The notes beneath the pieces are model-generated. The model saw nothing but the letters and a program-made list of their open reading frames with translations. It was not told the origin of the DNA and did no database searches. This document shows, in pieces, positions 1-12,800 of a stretch of 45,008 nt of DNA. This DNA comes from Penium margaritaceum (Eukaryota; Streptophyta; Zygnematophyceae; Desmidiales; Peniaceae). The translations under genes were made by a program, and so were the position numbers. How positions within the stretch are numbered: position 1 is the first letter of the stretch; each line of letters starts with the position of its first letter. The stretch is from NCBI GenBank assembly GCA_023375785.1, contig SZWC01000042.1, positions 21,187 to 66,194 on the forward strand, given 5' to 3'.

Positions 1-474
1 TTGGTTTCTGTGACCTGGCTTTGGTTTCTGTGACCCGGCTTTGGTTCTGTGACCTGGCTTTGGTTGCTGTGACCCATGGTATATTTCTGTGATCCGGCTT
101 TGGATTCTGTGACCCGGCTTTGGTTTATGTGACCCGGCTTTGGTTTCTGTGATCCAGCTTTGGTTTCTATGACCCGGCTTTGGTTTCTGTGACCTGGCTT
201 TGGTTTTTGTGACCCGACTTCGATTTATATGTCCCGGCTTTGGTTTCTGTGACTCGGCTTTGGTTTATGTGACTTGGCTTTGGGTTGGTGACCTGGCTTT
301 GGTTTCTGTGACCCAGCTTTGGTTTCTGTTACCCGGCTTTGGTTTGTGTGACCCGGCTTTGCTTTCTGTGACCCGGCTTTTTTTTTCCGTGACTCAGATT
401 TTATTTATGTGACCCAGCTTTGGTTTCTATGACCCAGCTTTGGTTTCAATGAGCTTGCTTTGGTTTCTGTGACC
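1..474. repeat. 20-bp minisatellite
   Basis: About 23 tandem copies of a unit close to TTGGTTTCTGTGACCCGGCT, running off the left edge. Copies differ mainly by single substitutions (CCTGG/CCCGG, CTGTG/TATGTG) and a few 1-bp indels. The array stops abruptly inside a class F satellite monomer, whose sequence continues from about 473 with ACCAAACATCC. The TTTCTGTGACC core resembles the 15-bp minisatellite further right and the TGACC motifs of the 190-bp monomer, so local slippage from satellite DNA is a plausible origin (inference). The open frame through it is periodic and not a gene. Confidence 0.93.
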
Positions 475-1272
475 ACCAAACATCCAAACTAGGCATGTAT
501 CACTGACCGTGACCAAAGAATTTCAATATGGGTGGTCAACATTCACCAACCATAACACGAGTCACAAACGGTCAGAGGTGGAAACAATGGTCCGGGAATA
601 TCAGTTCTCAACTAGCAAGTACAACGACATTCAATCAGTAGTAGCACGGTGTGGCTACCATGCAAACTGACCGACCAAAGTAGGCATATGTACTGCCTTT
701 GATATAAGAATTCCGCCGTATGTGGTCAACATTCATAACTCATAATACGAGTCACAAATGGTCAAAGGGGGAAACAATGGTTTGGGAACACCGGGTATCA
801 ACTAGCAAGCACAATGACCTTCAATGAGCTCTGGCACGGTGTGGAGACCATGCACGATGACCACCCAAAGTATGCATATGTCAGTGACGACGATTAAAGA
901 ATGTCATCGTGTGTGGTAAACTTTGACAACTCATAACACAAGTCACAAATGGTCAGAGTAGAAGATAATGGTTTCTAAATACTAGCTATCGACTAGCAAG
1001 TACAAATACCTTCGATGTGTAGTTGCACACCGTGGCTACAATGCACAGTGACCAACCAAAGTATGCATATGTTACTAACCATGACCAAATAATTTCACTT
1101 CATGTGGTCAATGTTGACAACTCACAACACGAGTCACAGATAGTGAAAGAGGGTAACAATGACCTGGGAAGACTAGCTACCAATTAGAAAGCACAAAGAC
1201 CTTCAATACGCAGTGACACAGCGTGGTAACCATGTACAGTGACAAACCAAAGTATGCATATGTCACTGACCA
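475..1272. repeat. 190-bp satellite, partial HOR (classes F-A-B-C and start of D)
   Basis: Four monomers in the standard order F, A, B, C and the first part of a D monomer. Class marks visible are AATATGGGTGG (F), ATGTACTGCCTTTGA (A), GATGACCACCCAAAG with GTGGTAAACTTTGACAAC (B), and TTCACTTCATGTGGTC (C). The D monomer begins at about 1216 with GCGTGGTAACCATGTACAG and is interrupted after GTCACTGACCA by the 15-bp minisatellite. There is no gene here; the sequence is repeat throughout. Confidence 0.92.
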
Positions 1273-3094
1273 CTGTGTTTCTGACCACTCCTTTTATGAC
1301 CACTGTGTTTATGACCAATGTGTTTCTGACCACTGTGTTTCTGACCACGGTGTTTCTAACCACTGTGTTTCTGACCAATGTGTTTATGACCACTGTGTTT
1401 CTGACCACTGTGTTTCTGACCAGTGTGTTTCTGACATGTGTGTTTCTGACCATTGTGTTTCTGACCACAGTGTCTCTGACTACCGTGTTTCAGACCATAG
1501 TGTTTATGACCATTGTGTTTCTGACCAGTATGTTTCTGACCAGTGTGTTTCTGAAGAGTTTGTTTCTGACCAATGTGTTTCTGACCACTGTGTTTCAGAC
1601 CACTGTGTTTTTGACCAGTGTGTTTCTGACCACTGTCTTTGTGACCAGTGTGTTTCTGACCACTAAGTTTCTGACCACTGTTATTCGTACCTGTGTGTTT
1701 CTGACCACTATGTTTCTGACCTCAGTGATTATGACCAGTTTGTTTCTAACCCCTGTGTTTGTCACCAGTGTGTTTCTGACCACTGGGTTTCTGACCAATG
1801 TGTTTCTGACCAGCGTGTTTCTGAACACTGTGTTCCTGACCACCGTGTTTCTGACCACTGTGCGTCATACCACTGGTTTCTGACCACTTTGTTTCGGACC
1901 ACCGTGTTTCTGACCACTGTGTTTCTGACCACTGTGTTTCTGACCACTGTGTTTCTGACCACTGTGTTTCTGACCACTGTGTTTCTGACCACTATGTTTC
2001 TGACCACTGTGTTTCCCACCATTGTGTTTCTGACCAGTGTGTTTCTGACCACTGTGTTTTTGACCACTGTGTTTCTGACCACTGTGTTTCTGACCACTGT
2101 GTTTCTGACCTCTGTGTTTCTGACCAGTGTGTTTCCGACCAGTGTGTTTCTGACCAATGTGTTTCTGACCATCGTGCTTCTGACCACTATGTTTCTGACC
2201 ACCGTGTTTCTGACCAGTGTATTTCTGTCCACTGTGTTTCTGACCACTGTGTTCCTGACCACTGTATTTCTGACCACTGTGTTTCTGACCAGTGTGTTTC
2301 TGACCACTGTGTTTCTGACCACCGTGTTTCTGGCCAGTGTGTTTCTGACCACTGTGTTTCTGAGCAGTTGTTTTCTGACCACTGTGTTTCTGACCACTGT
2401 GTTTCTGACCAGTGGTTTTCTGACCTCTGTATTTCTGACCAATGTGTTTCTAACCACTATGTTTCTGACCACTGTGTTTCTGACCACTATGTTTCTGACC
2501 ACCGTGTTCCTGACCACTGCGTTTCTGACCATTGCGTTTCTGACCACTGTGTTTCTGACCACTGTGTTTCTGACTAGTGTGTTTCTGACCACTGTGTTTC
2601 TGACCACAGTGTTTCTGACCACTATGTTTCTGACCACTGTGTTTCTGACCAGTGTGTTTCTGACCAGTGTGTTTCTGACCACTGTGTTTCTGACCACTGT
2701 GTTTTGTGACCACCGTGTTTATGACCACTGTGTTTCTGAGCACTGTGTTTCTGACCACTGTGTTTCTGACCACTGTGTTTCTGAACACTGTGTTTCTGAC
2801 CACTGTGTTTCTGACCAATGTGTTTCTGACCACTGTTTCTGACCGCTGTGTTTCTGACAAGTGTGCTTATGACCAGTGTGTTTCTGACCACTGTGTTTCT
2901 GAGCAGTTTCTTTCTGACCACTGTGTTTCTGAACACTGTGTTTCTGACCAGTGTGTTTCCCACCAATGTGTTTCTGACCACTGTGTTTATGACCACGGTG
3001 TTTCTCACCACTGTGTTTCTGACCAGTGTGTTTCTGACCACTGTGTTTCTGACCACTGTGTTTCTGACCACTGTGTTTCGGACCACCGTGTTTA
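1273..3094. repeat. 15-bp minisatellite array nested in a D monomer
   Basis: About 120 tandem copies of GTGTTTCTGACCACT and close variants (ACT/AGT/AAT/ATT endings; occasional TTTATG, TTTCGG). A few units are shortened, for example near 1875, 2700 and 2835. The array starts directly after satellite sequence GTCACTGACCA and ends directly before GGTCAGAGGGGGAAACAA of the same monomer class. It therefore replaces about 65 bp in the middle of one D monomer. Because 15 is a multiple of three, all frames stay open over long stretches and give pentapeptide-repeat readings (TTVFL, SDHCV, VVRNT). I regard these as artefacts of periodicity: both strands and several frames are open, and there is no start context or flanking gene structure. 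Confidence 0.96.
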
Positions 3095-3703
3095 AGGTCA
3101 GAGGGGGAAACAATTGATTAGGAACATTAGTTATCAAATAGCAAGTATGAAGAACGTCAACAAGTAGTAGCACGGTGTGGATAGCGTGCACAGTGGCCAA
3201 CCAAAGGATGAATACGTCACTGAATATGACTGAAGAAGTCCACTACGTGTGGTCAACATTGACAACTCATAACACGAATGACGAATGGTCAGAGGGAGAG
3301 ACATTGGTTTGGGAACCCTATGCATGGACTATAAGGGACAAATAACTTCAATGCGTAGTAGCATGGTGTGGCTAATATGCACACCAAACATCCAAAGTAG
3401 GCGTATGTCACTGACCATGACCATATAATTTCAGTATGGGTGGTCAACGCTGACCAACCACAACGCGAGTCACAAAGGGTCAGGGGAGGAAACAATGTTT
3501 TGGGAATATTAGTTCTCAACTAGCAACTACAACAACCTTCAGTCAGTAGTAGCACATTGTGGCTACCATGCACAATGACCGACCAAAGTAGGCATATGTA
3601 CTGCCTTTGACGAAAGAAATCTGCTGTGTCTGGTTAACGTCGAAAACTCATAATACGAGTCACAAATGGTCAAAGGGGGGAACAATGGCTTGGGAACACC
3701 AAG

Positions 3704-3815
3704 CCATTGTGTGGATACAATGCATGATGACCAACCAAGCCAAATATCATGCACAAGTAGCTACAATACGTTGTGGCACGGTGTGGATACAATGCATGAT
3801 GACCAACCAAGGTAT
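3704..3815. repeat. Local templated duplication at an A/B monomer joint
   Basis: The start of a B-class monomer, GTGGATACAATGCATGATG, occurs at about 3711 and again at 3783, 72 bp later. The first copy sits in the middle of an A monomer, just after GGGAACACCAAG, where it does not belong. The A monomer then resumes and runs into the proper B start. About 35 bp was copied upstream from its neighbour, consistent with template switching or short-range slippage. Confidence 0.75.
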
Positions 3816-6800
3816 GCATATGTCACTGACCATGACCAAAGAATGTCACCATGTGTGGTAAACTTTGACAACTCATAACACGAGTCAGAACTGGTCATGG
3901 TGGAAGACAATGGTTTGTGAATACTAGTTATCAACTATCAAGTAGAACTACATTCAATATGGAGTTGCATAGTGTGGCTACAATGAACAGTGACCAACCA
4001 AAGTACGCATGTGTCAATGACCATGGACAAAGAATTTCACTTCATGTGGTCGATGTCGACAACTCACAACACGAGTCAGAGATAGTCAGAGGGGATAACA
4101 ATGGTTTGGAAACACTCGCTATCAACAAGAAAGCACAGAGACCTTCAATACTTTGTGACACGGCGTGGTAACCATGTACAGTGACAAACAAAAGTAGGCA
4201 TATGTCACTAACCATGACCAAACGGATTTCACAGTGTGTGGTCAACATTGAGAACTCATAACACGAGCCACAAATGGTCAGTGGGTGAAACCATAGGTTG
4301 GGAACACTAGTTATCAACTAGCGGGTAGACAAAATTTCAACAAGTAGTGGCACGGTGTGGCTTGCGTGCACAGTGACCCACAAAAGGATGCATATGGCAC
4401 CGACTGTAGCCGAAGAAAACCACTATGTGTGGTCAACAATGACACCTCATAACACGAGTCACAAATGGTCAGAGGGAGAGACAATGGTTTGGGAACCCTA
4501 TGTATCAACTAGAAAGGACAAAGAAATTCAATACGTAGTGGCACGGTGTGTCTACTATGCACACCAAACAACCAAAGTAGGCAGATGTCACTGACCATGA
4601 CCAAATAATTTCAATATGGGTGGTCAACATTCACCAACCATAACACGAGTCACAAACGGTCAGAGGGGGAAACAATGGTCTGGGAATACCTGTTCTCAAC
4701 TAGCAAGTATAGCGACCTTCAATCAGCATAAGCACGGTGTGGCTACCCTGCACAATGACCAACCAAAGTACGCATATGTACTGCCTTTGATCAAAGAAAT
4801 CCGCTGTGTGTGGACAGTGTTGACAACTCATAATACGAATTACAAATGGTCAGAGGGGGAAACAATGGTCTGGGAACATCAGGTATCAACTAGCAAGCAC
4901 AAGGACCTTCAAAACGTTGTGGCACGGTGTGGATACCATGCACAATGACCAACCAAAGTAAGCATATGTCACTGACCATGACCAAATAATGTCATTATTT
5001 TTGGTAAACTTTGACAGCTCATAACACAAGTCACAAATGGTGAGAGTGGGAGACAATAGTTTGTGAATACTAGTTATCGACTAGCAAGTACAGCTACCTT
5101 CAATATGTAGTGGCACAGCGTGGCTACCATGCACAGTGACCAACCAAAGGATGCATATGTCACTGACCATGACCAACAAACTTCGCTTCATGTGGTCAGC
5201 ATTGACAACTCACAAACGAGTCACAAATAGTCAACAGGGGTAGCAATGGTTTGGGAAAGTACAAATACATTTAATATGTAGTGACATGGCGTGGTAACCA
5301 TGTACGGTGACAAACAAGAGTATGCATATGTCACTAACCATGAAGAAACAGATTTCACAGTGTGTGGTCAACGTTGAAAGCTCATAACACGAGTCACAAT
5401 TGGTCAGTGGGGGAAACAATGGGCTGGGAACACCAGTTATCATTTAGCAAGTAGAAAGCTTTTCAGCAAGTAGTGGCACGGTGTGGCTAGTGTGCACAGT
5501 GACCAACCAAAGGATGCATATGTCACTGACTATGACCGAAGAAGTCCACTATGTGTGGTCAACTTTGAAAACTCATAACACGAGTCACAAATGGTCAGAG
5601 GGAGAGACAATGGTTTGGGAACCTTATGTTTTGACTAGAAAGGACAAAGAACTTCAATACGTAGTGGCACGGTGTGGCCACTATGCACACCAAACAACCA
5701 AAGTATGAATATGTCACTGACCATGACCAAAGGATTTCAATATGGATGGTCGACATTCACCAACCATGACACGAGTCACAAATGGTCAGAGGGGGAAACA
5801 ATGATCTGGGAATATCAGTTCTCAACTAGCAATTACAGAGACCTTCAATCATTATAAGCACGGTGTGGCTACCATGCACAATGACTGACCAAAGTAGGCA
5901 TATGTACTGCATTTGACCAAAGAAATCCGCTGTGTGCGGTCAACATTGACAACTCATAATAGGAGTCACAGATGGTCACATGGGGAAACAATGGGTTGGT
6001 AACTAGCAAGCACAAGGACCTTCAATACGTTGTGGAACGGTGTGGATACCATGCACGATGACCAACCAAAGGAGGCATATGTTACTAACCATGACCAAAA
6101 AATGTCACTAAGTGTGGTAAACTTTGACAGCTCATAACACGAGTCACAAATGGTCAGAGCGGAGGACAATGGTTTGTGAATACTAGTCATCGAGTAGCAA
6201 GTACAAATACCTTCAATATGTAGTGGCACAGCGTGGCTACCATGCACATTGACCAACCAAAGTATGCATATGTCACTGACCATGACCAACGAATTTCACT
6301 TCATATGGACATCTTTGAAAACTCTCAACACGAGTCACAGATAGTCAAAGGGAAGTAACATTGGTTTGGGAACACTAGCTATTGACTATAAAGCACCATT
6401 GCCATCAATACGTAGTGACATGGCGTGGTAACCATGTACAGTGAGAAACCAAAGTAAGCATATGTCACTGACCATGACCAAACGAATTTTAAAGTGTGTG
6501 GTCAACGTTGAAAACTCATCACACGAGTCACAAATTGTTAGAGGGGGAAACAATGGGTTAGGAACACTAGTTATAAAGTCGCAAGTACGAACAACTTCAG
6601 CAAGTAGTGGCACGGTGTGGCAAGCGTAAAAAGTGACCAACCAAAGGATGAATACGTCACTGACTATGACCGAAGAAGTCCACTATGTGTGGTCAACATT
6701 GACAACTCATAAAAAGAGTCACGAATAGTGAGAGGGAGAGACAATGGTTTGGGAACCCTATGCATGGACTAGAAAGGAAGAATAACTTCAATACATAGTG

Positions 6801-9800
6801 GCACGGTGTGGTTAATATGCACACCAACCATCCAATTTAGGCATATGTCATTGACCATGACCAGAGAATTTCAATATGGGTGGTCAACGTTGACCAACCA
6901 TAACACGAGTCACAAACGGTCCGGGGAGCAAACTATGCTATGGAAGTAAGCGTTTTCAACTAGCAAGTGAAGCAAACTTCAGTCAGTAGTAGCACGGTGT
7001 GGCTAGTATGCACAATGACCGACCAAATTAGGCATATGTACTGCTTTTGGCGAAATAAATCTGCTGTGTCTGGTCAACGTTGACAACTAATAATTCGAGT
7101 CACAAATGGTCAGAGGAGGAAACAATGGGTTGGGAACACCAAGTATCAAATAGCAAGCACAAGGAGCTACAATACGTGGTGGCACGGTGTGGATACCATG
7201 CACGATGACCGACCAAGGTATGCATATGTCACTGACCATGACCAAAGAATGTCACCATTTGTGGTAAACTTTGACAACTGATAACACGAGTCGCAAATGG
7301 TCGGGGTGGTAGATAATGGGTTGTGAATACTAGTTATCAACTAGCAAGTACGAATACCTTCAATATGTAGTGGCACAATTTGGCTACAATGCACAGTGAC
7401 CAAGCAAAGTACGCATATGTCACTGACCATGAACAAATAATTTCACTTCATGTGGTCAATGTTGACAACTCACAACACGAGTCACATATATTCAGAGGGG
7501 GTAACAATGGTTTGGGAACACTAGCTATCAACAAGAAAGCACATATACCTTCAATACGTAGTGACACGGCGTGGTAACCATGTACAATGACAAGCCAAAG
7601 AAGGCATATATCACTAACCATGACCAAACGAATTTCACAGTGTGAGGCCAACGTTGAAAATGCATAACACGTGTCACAAATGGTCAAAGGGGGAAACAAT
7701 GGGTTGGTAACACTAGTTATCAACTAGCAAGTATAAATATTTTCAACAAGTAGTGGCACGGTGTGACTAGCGTGCACAATGACCAACCAAAGGATGCATA
7801 TGTCACTGACTATGACCAAAGAAGTCGACTATGTGTGGTCAACATTGACAACTCATAACACGAGTCACAAATGGTCAGAGGGAGAGACAATGGTTTGAAA
7901 ACCCTATGTATCGACTAGAAAGGACAAAGAACTTCAATACGTAGTGGCACGGTGTGGCTACTATGCACACCAAACAACCAAAGTAGGCATATGTCACTGA
8001 CCATGACCAAATAATTTCAATATGGGTGGTCAACATTCACCAACCATAACACGAGTCACAAACGGTCACAGGGGGAAACAATGGTCTGGGAATATCAGTT
8101 CTCAACTAGCAAGTACAGAGACCTTCAATCAGTATAAGCACGGTGTGGCTACCATGCACAATGACCGACCAAACTAGGCATATGTACTGCCTTTGACCAA
8201 AGAAATCCGCTGTGTGTGGAGAGCGTTGAGAACTCATAATACGAATCAAACATTGTCAGATGGGGAAAAAATGGTCTGGGAACATCAGGTATCAACTGGG
8301 AAGCACAAGGAGCTTCAACAAGTTGTGGCACGGTTTGGAAACCAGGCACGATGACCAACCAAAGTAGGCATATATCACTGACCATGACAAAAAAATGTCA
8401 CTAAGTGTGGTAATCTTTGACAGCTCATAACACGAGTCACAAATGGTCAGAGTGGAAGACAATGGTTTGTGAATATTGGTTATCGAGTAGCAAGTACAAA
8501 TACCTTCAATATGTAGTGGCATAGCGTGGCTACCATGCACAGTGACCAACCAAAGTATGCATATGACACTAACCATGACTAACGAATTTCACTTCATGTG
8601 GTCAGTGTTGACAACTCACAACACGAGTCACAGATAGTCAAAGGGAAATAACATTGGTTTGGGAACACTAGCTATTGACTAGAAAGCACAAATACCTTTA
8701 ATATGTATTGACACATCGTGGTAACCATGTACAGTGACTAACCAAAGTAGGCATATGTCCCTAACCATGACCAAACAAATTTCACAGTGTAGTAAATATT
8801 GAAAACTCATAACACGAGTCACAAATGGTCAGCGGGGGAAACAATGGGTTAGGAACACTAGCTGTCAACTAGAAAGTACGAAGAACTTCAACAAGTAGTG
8901 GCACAGTTTGGCTAGCGTGCACAGTGACCAACCAAAGGATGATTACGTCACTGACTACGACCGAAGAAATCCAGTATGCGTTTTCAATATTCACAACTCA
9001 TTACACGTGTCACAAATGGCCAGAAAGAGAGACAATGGGTTGGGAACCCTATGCATGGACTATAAATGACAAACAACTTCAATACGTAGTGGCACAGTGT
9101 GTCTACTATGCACACCAAACAGCCAAACTATGCATATGTCACCATGCACAGTGACCGACCAAAGTAGGCATAAGTATTGCCTTTGACCAAACTAATCCGC
9201 TGTGTTTGTTCAAGGTTGATAACTCAGTATACGAGTCACAAATAGTCAGATGGGGAAACAATTGTTTGGAAACACCAGGTATCAACTAGCAAGCACAATG
9301 ACCTTCAATACATTGTGGCACGGTGTGGATACCATGCAAGATGACCAACCAAGGCATGCATATGTCACTGACCATGACCAAAAAATGCCACTATGTGTGG
9401 TAAACTTTGACAGCTCATAACACGAGTCACAAGTGGTCAGATTAAAAGATAATGGTTTCTAAATACTACTTATTGATTAACAAGTACAAATACCTTCAAT
9501 ATGTAGTGGCACAGTGTGGCTACAATGCACAGTGACCAACCAATGTATGCATATGTCACTGACCATGACCAAAGAATTTCACTTCATGTCGTCAATGTTG
9601 ACAACTCACAACACGAGTCACATATATTCAGAGGGCTCACACCGGTTTGGGAACATTAGCTATCAACTATAAAGCACAAAGACCTTTCATACGTAGTGAT
9701 ACGGCGTGGTAGCCATGTACAGGGACATACCTAAGTAGGCATGTGTCACTAACCATGACCAAATGGATTTCACAGTGTGTGATCAACGTTGGAAACTCAT

Positions 9801-12800
9801 CACACGAGTCACAAATGGCCAGTGGGGGAAAAAATGGGTTGGGAACACTAGTTATCAACTAGCAAGTAGAAATGTTTTCAACAAGTAGTGGCACGGTGTG
9901 GCTAGCGTGCACAGTGACCAACCAAAGGCTGCATATGTCACTGACTATAATCGAAGAAGTCCGCTATGTGTGGTCAACATTGACAACTCATAACACGAGT
10001 CACATATGGTCGGAGGGACAGACAATGGTTTGGGCACCCTATGTATCGACTAGAAAGGACAAAGAACTTCAATACGTAGTGGCACGGTGTGGCTGCTATG
10101 CACACCAATCAACCAAAGTAGGCATATGTCACTGACCATGACCAAAAAAGTTCAATGTGTGTGGTCAACGTTCACCAACCATAACACGAGTCACAAACGG
10201 TCAGAGGGGGAAACAATGGTCTGGGAATATCAGTTCTCAAAAAGCAAGTACAATGCCCGCCAATCAGTAGTAGCACAGTGTGGCTACCATGCACAATGAC
10301 CGACCAAAGTAGGCATATGTATAGCCTTTGAAGAAAGAAATCTGCTGTCTGTGATGAACGTTGACAACTCATAATACGAGTCACAAATAGTCAGAGGTGG
10401 AAACAATTGTTTGGGAACACTAGGTATCAACTAGCAAGAAATGACCTTCAACACGTTGTGGCACGGTGTGGATACCATGCACGATGACCAACCAAGGTAT
10501 GCATATGTTACTGACCATGACCAAAGAATGTCACCATGTGTGGTAAACTTTGACAGCTCATAACACGAGTCACAAATGGTCAGAGTGGAAGACAGCTGTT
10601 TCTAAATTATAGTTATTGACTAGCACGTACACATACCTTCAAGATGTAGTGGCACTGTGTGGCTACAATGCACATTGACCAACCAACGTATGCATATGTC
10701 ACTGACCATGACCACAGAATTACACTTCATGTGGTCAATGTTGACAACTCAAAACACGAGTCGCAGATATTCAGAGGGGCTAACAACGGTCTGCGATCAC
10801 TAGCTATCAACTAGAAAGCACACAGATATTCGATACGTAGTGACATGGCGTGGTAACCATGTACAGGGACAAACCAAAGTAGGCATATGTTCCTAACCAT
10901 GACCAAACAGATTTCACAGTGTGTGGTCAATGTTGAAAACTCATAACACGAGTCACAAATGGTCAGTGGGGGAAGCCATGGGTTGGGAACACTAGTTATC
11001 AACTAGCAAGTAGAATGATTAACAACAAGTAGTGGCACGGTGTGGCTAGCGTGCACAGTGACCAACCAAAGGATGCATATGTCACTGACTATGACCGAAG
11101 AAGTCCACTATGTGTGGTCAACATTGACAACTCATAACACGAGTCCCAAATGGTCAGAGGGAGGGACAATGGTTTGGGAACCCTATGTATTGACTAGAAA
11201 GGACAAAGAACTTCAATACATAGTGGCACGGTGTGGCTAATCTGCACACCAAACAACCAAACAAGGCATTTGTCACTGAACATGACCAGAGAACTTGAAA
11301 ATGGGTGGTCAACGTTGACCAACCATAACACGAGTCACAAACGGACAGGGGAGGAAACAATGCTATGGGAATATCAGTTCACAACTAGCAAGTACAACGA
11401 CCTTCAGTCAGTAATACCACGGTGTGGCTACCATGCACAATGACTCATCAAAGTAGGCATATGTACTGCCTTTGACCAAAGAAATCCGCTGTGTGTGGTA
11501 AACGTTGACAACTCATAATACGAGTAACGAGTGGTCAGAGGGGGAAACAATGGGTTGGGAACACCAGGTATCAAATAGCAAGCATAAGGAGCTTCAATAA
11601 GTCGTGGCACGGTGTGGATACCATGCACGATGACCAACCAAAGTAGGCATATTTCACTGGCCATGACCAACAAATGTCACTAGGTGTGGTAAACTTATAC
11701 AACTCATAACACGAGTCACAAATGGTCAGGGTGGAAGATAATGGTTTGTGAATACCAGGTATACACTAGCAAGTACAAAACCTTTAATACGTAGTGGCAC
11801 AGGGTGGCTACAATGCACATCGACCAACAAAAGTATGCATATGTCACTGACCATGACCAACGAAATTCACTTCATGTGGTCAGCGTTGACAACTCGCAAC
11901 ACGAGTCACAGAAAGTCAAAGGGAGGTAACAATGGTTTGGGAACACTAGCTATTCACTAGAAAGCACAAATACTTTTAATATGTAGTGACTCGCCGTGGT
12001 AACCATGTAAAGTGACAAACGAAAGTAGACATATGTCACTAACAATGACCAAACAAATTTCATAGCGTGTGGTCAATATTGAAAACTCATAACACGAGTC
12101 ACAAATGTTCAGAGTGGGAAACAATGGGTTGTGAACACTAGGTGTCAACTAGCAAGTACGAAGAACTTCAACAAGTAGTGGCACGGTGTGACTAGCGTAC
12201 ACACTGACCAACCAAAGGATGAATACGTCATTGACTACGACTGAAGAATTTAAATACAAGTGGTCAATATTTACCAACCACAACACGAGTCAAAAATTGT
12301 CAGAGGGGGAAACAATGGTCTCTGAATATCAGTTATCAACTAGCAAGTGCAGCGACCTTCAATCAGTATATGCACGGTGTGGCTAACATGCACAATAACC
12401 GACCAAAGTAGGCATATGTACTACCTTTGACCAAAGAAATCCGCTGTGTGTGGTCATCGTTGACAACTCATAATAGGAGTCACAAATGGTGAGAGGGGGA
12501 TACAATGGTTTGGGAACACCAGGTATCAACTAGCAAGCACAAGGACCTTCAATAAGTTGTGGCATGGTGTGGATACCATGCACGATGACCAACCAAAGTA
12601 GGCATGTGTCACTGACCATGACCAAATTATGTCACTAAGTGTGGTAAACTGTGACAACTCATAACGCGAGTAACAAATGGTAAGAGTGGAAGACAATGGT
12701 TTTTCAATACTAGTCATCCAGTAGCAAGTACAAATACCTTCAATATGTAGTGGCACAGCGTGGCTACCATGCACAGTGACCAACAATAGTATGCATATGT

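Noticed and set aside
1184..3200. Overlapping frames of up to 317 codons on both strands, reading as pentapeptide-repeat proteins
   Set aside because: They follow from the 15-bp period: several frames on both strands are open at once, there are no gene signals, and the array is embedded in a satellite monomer.
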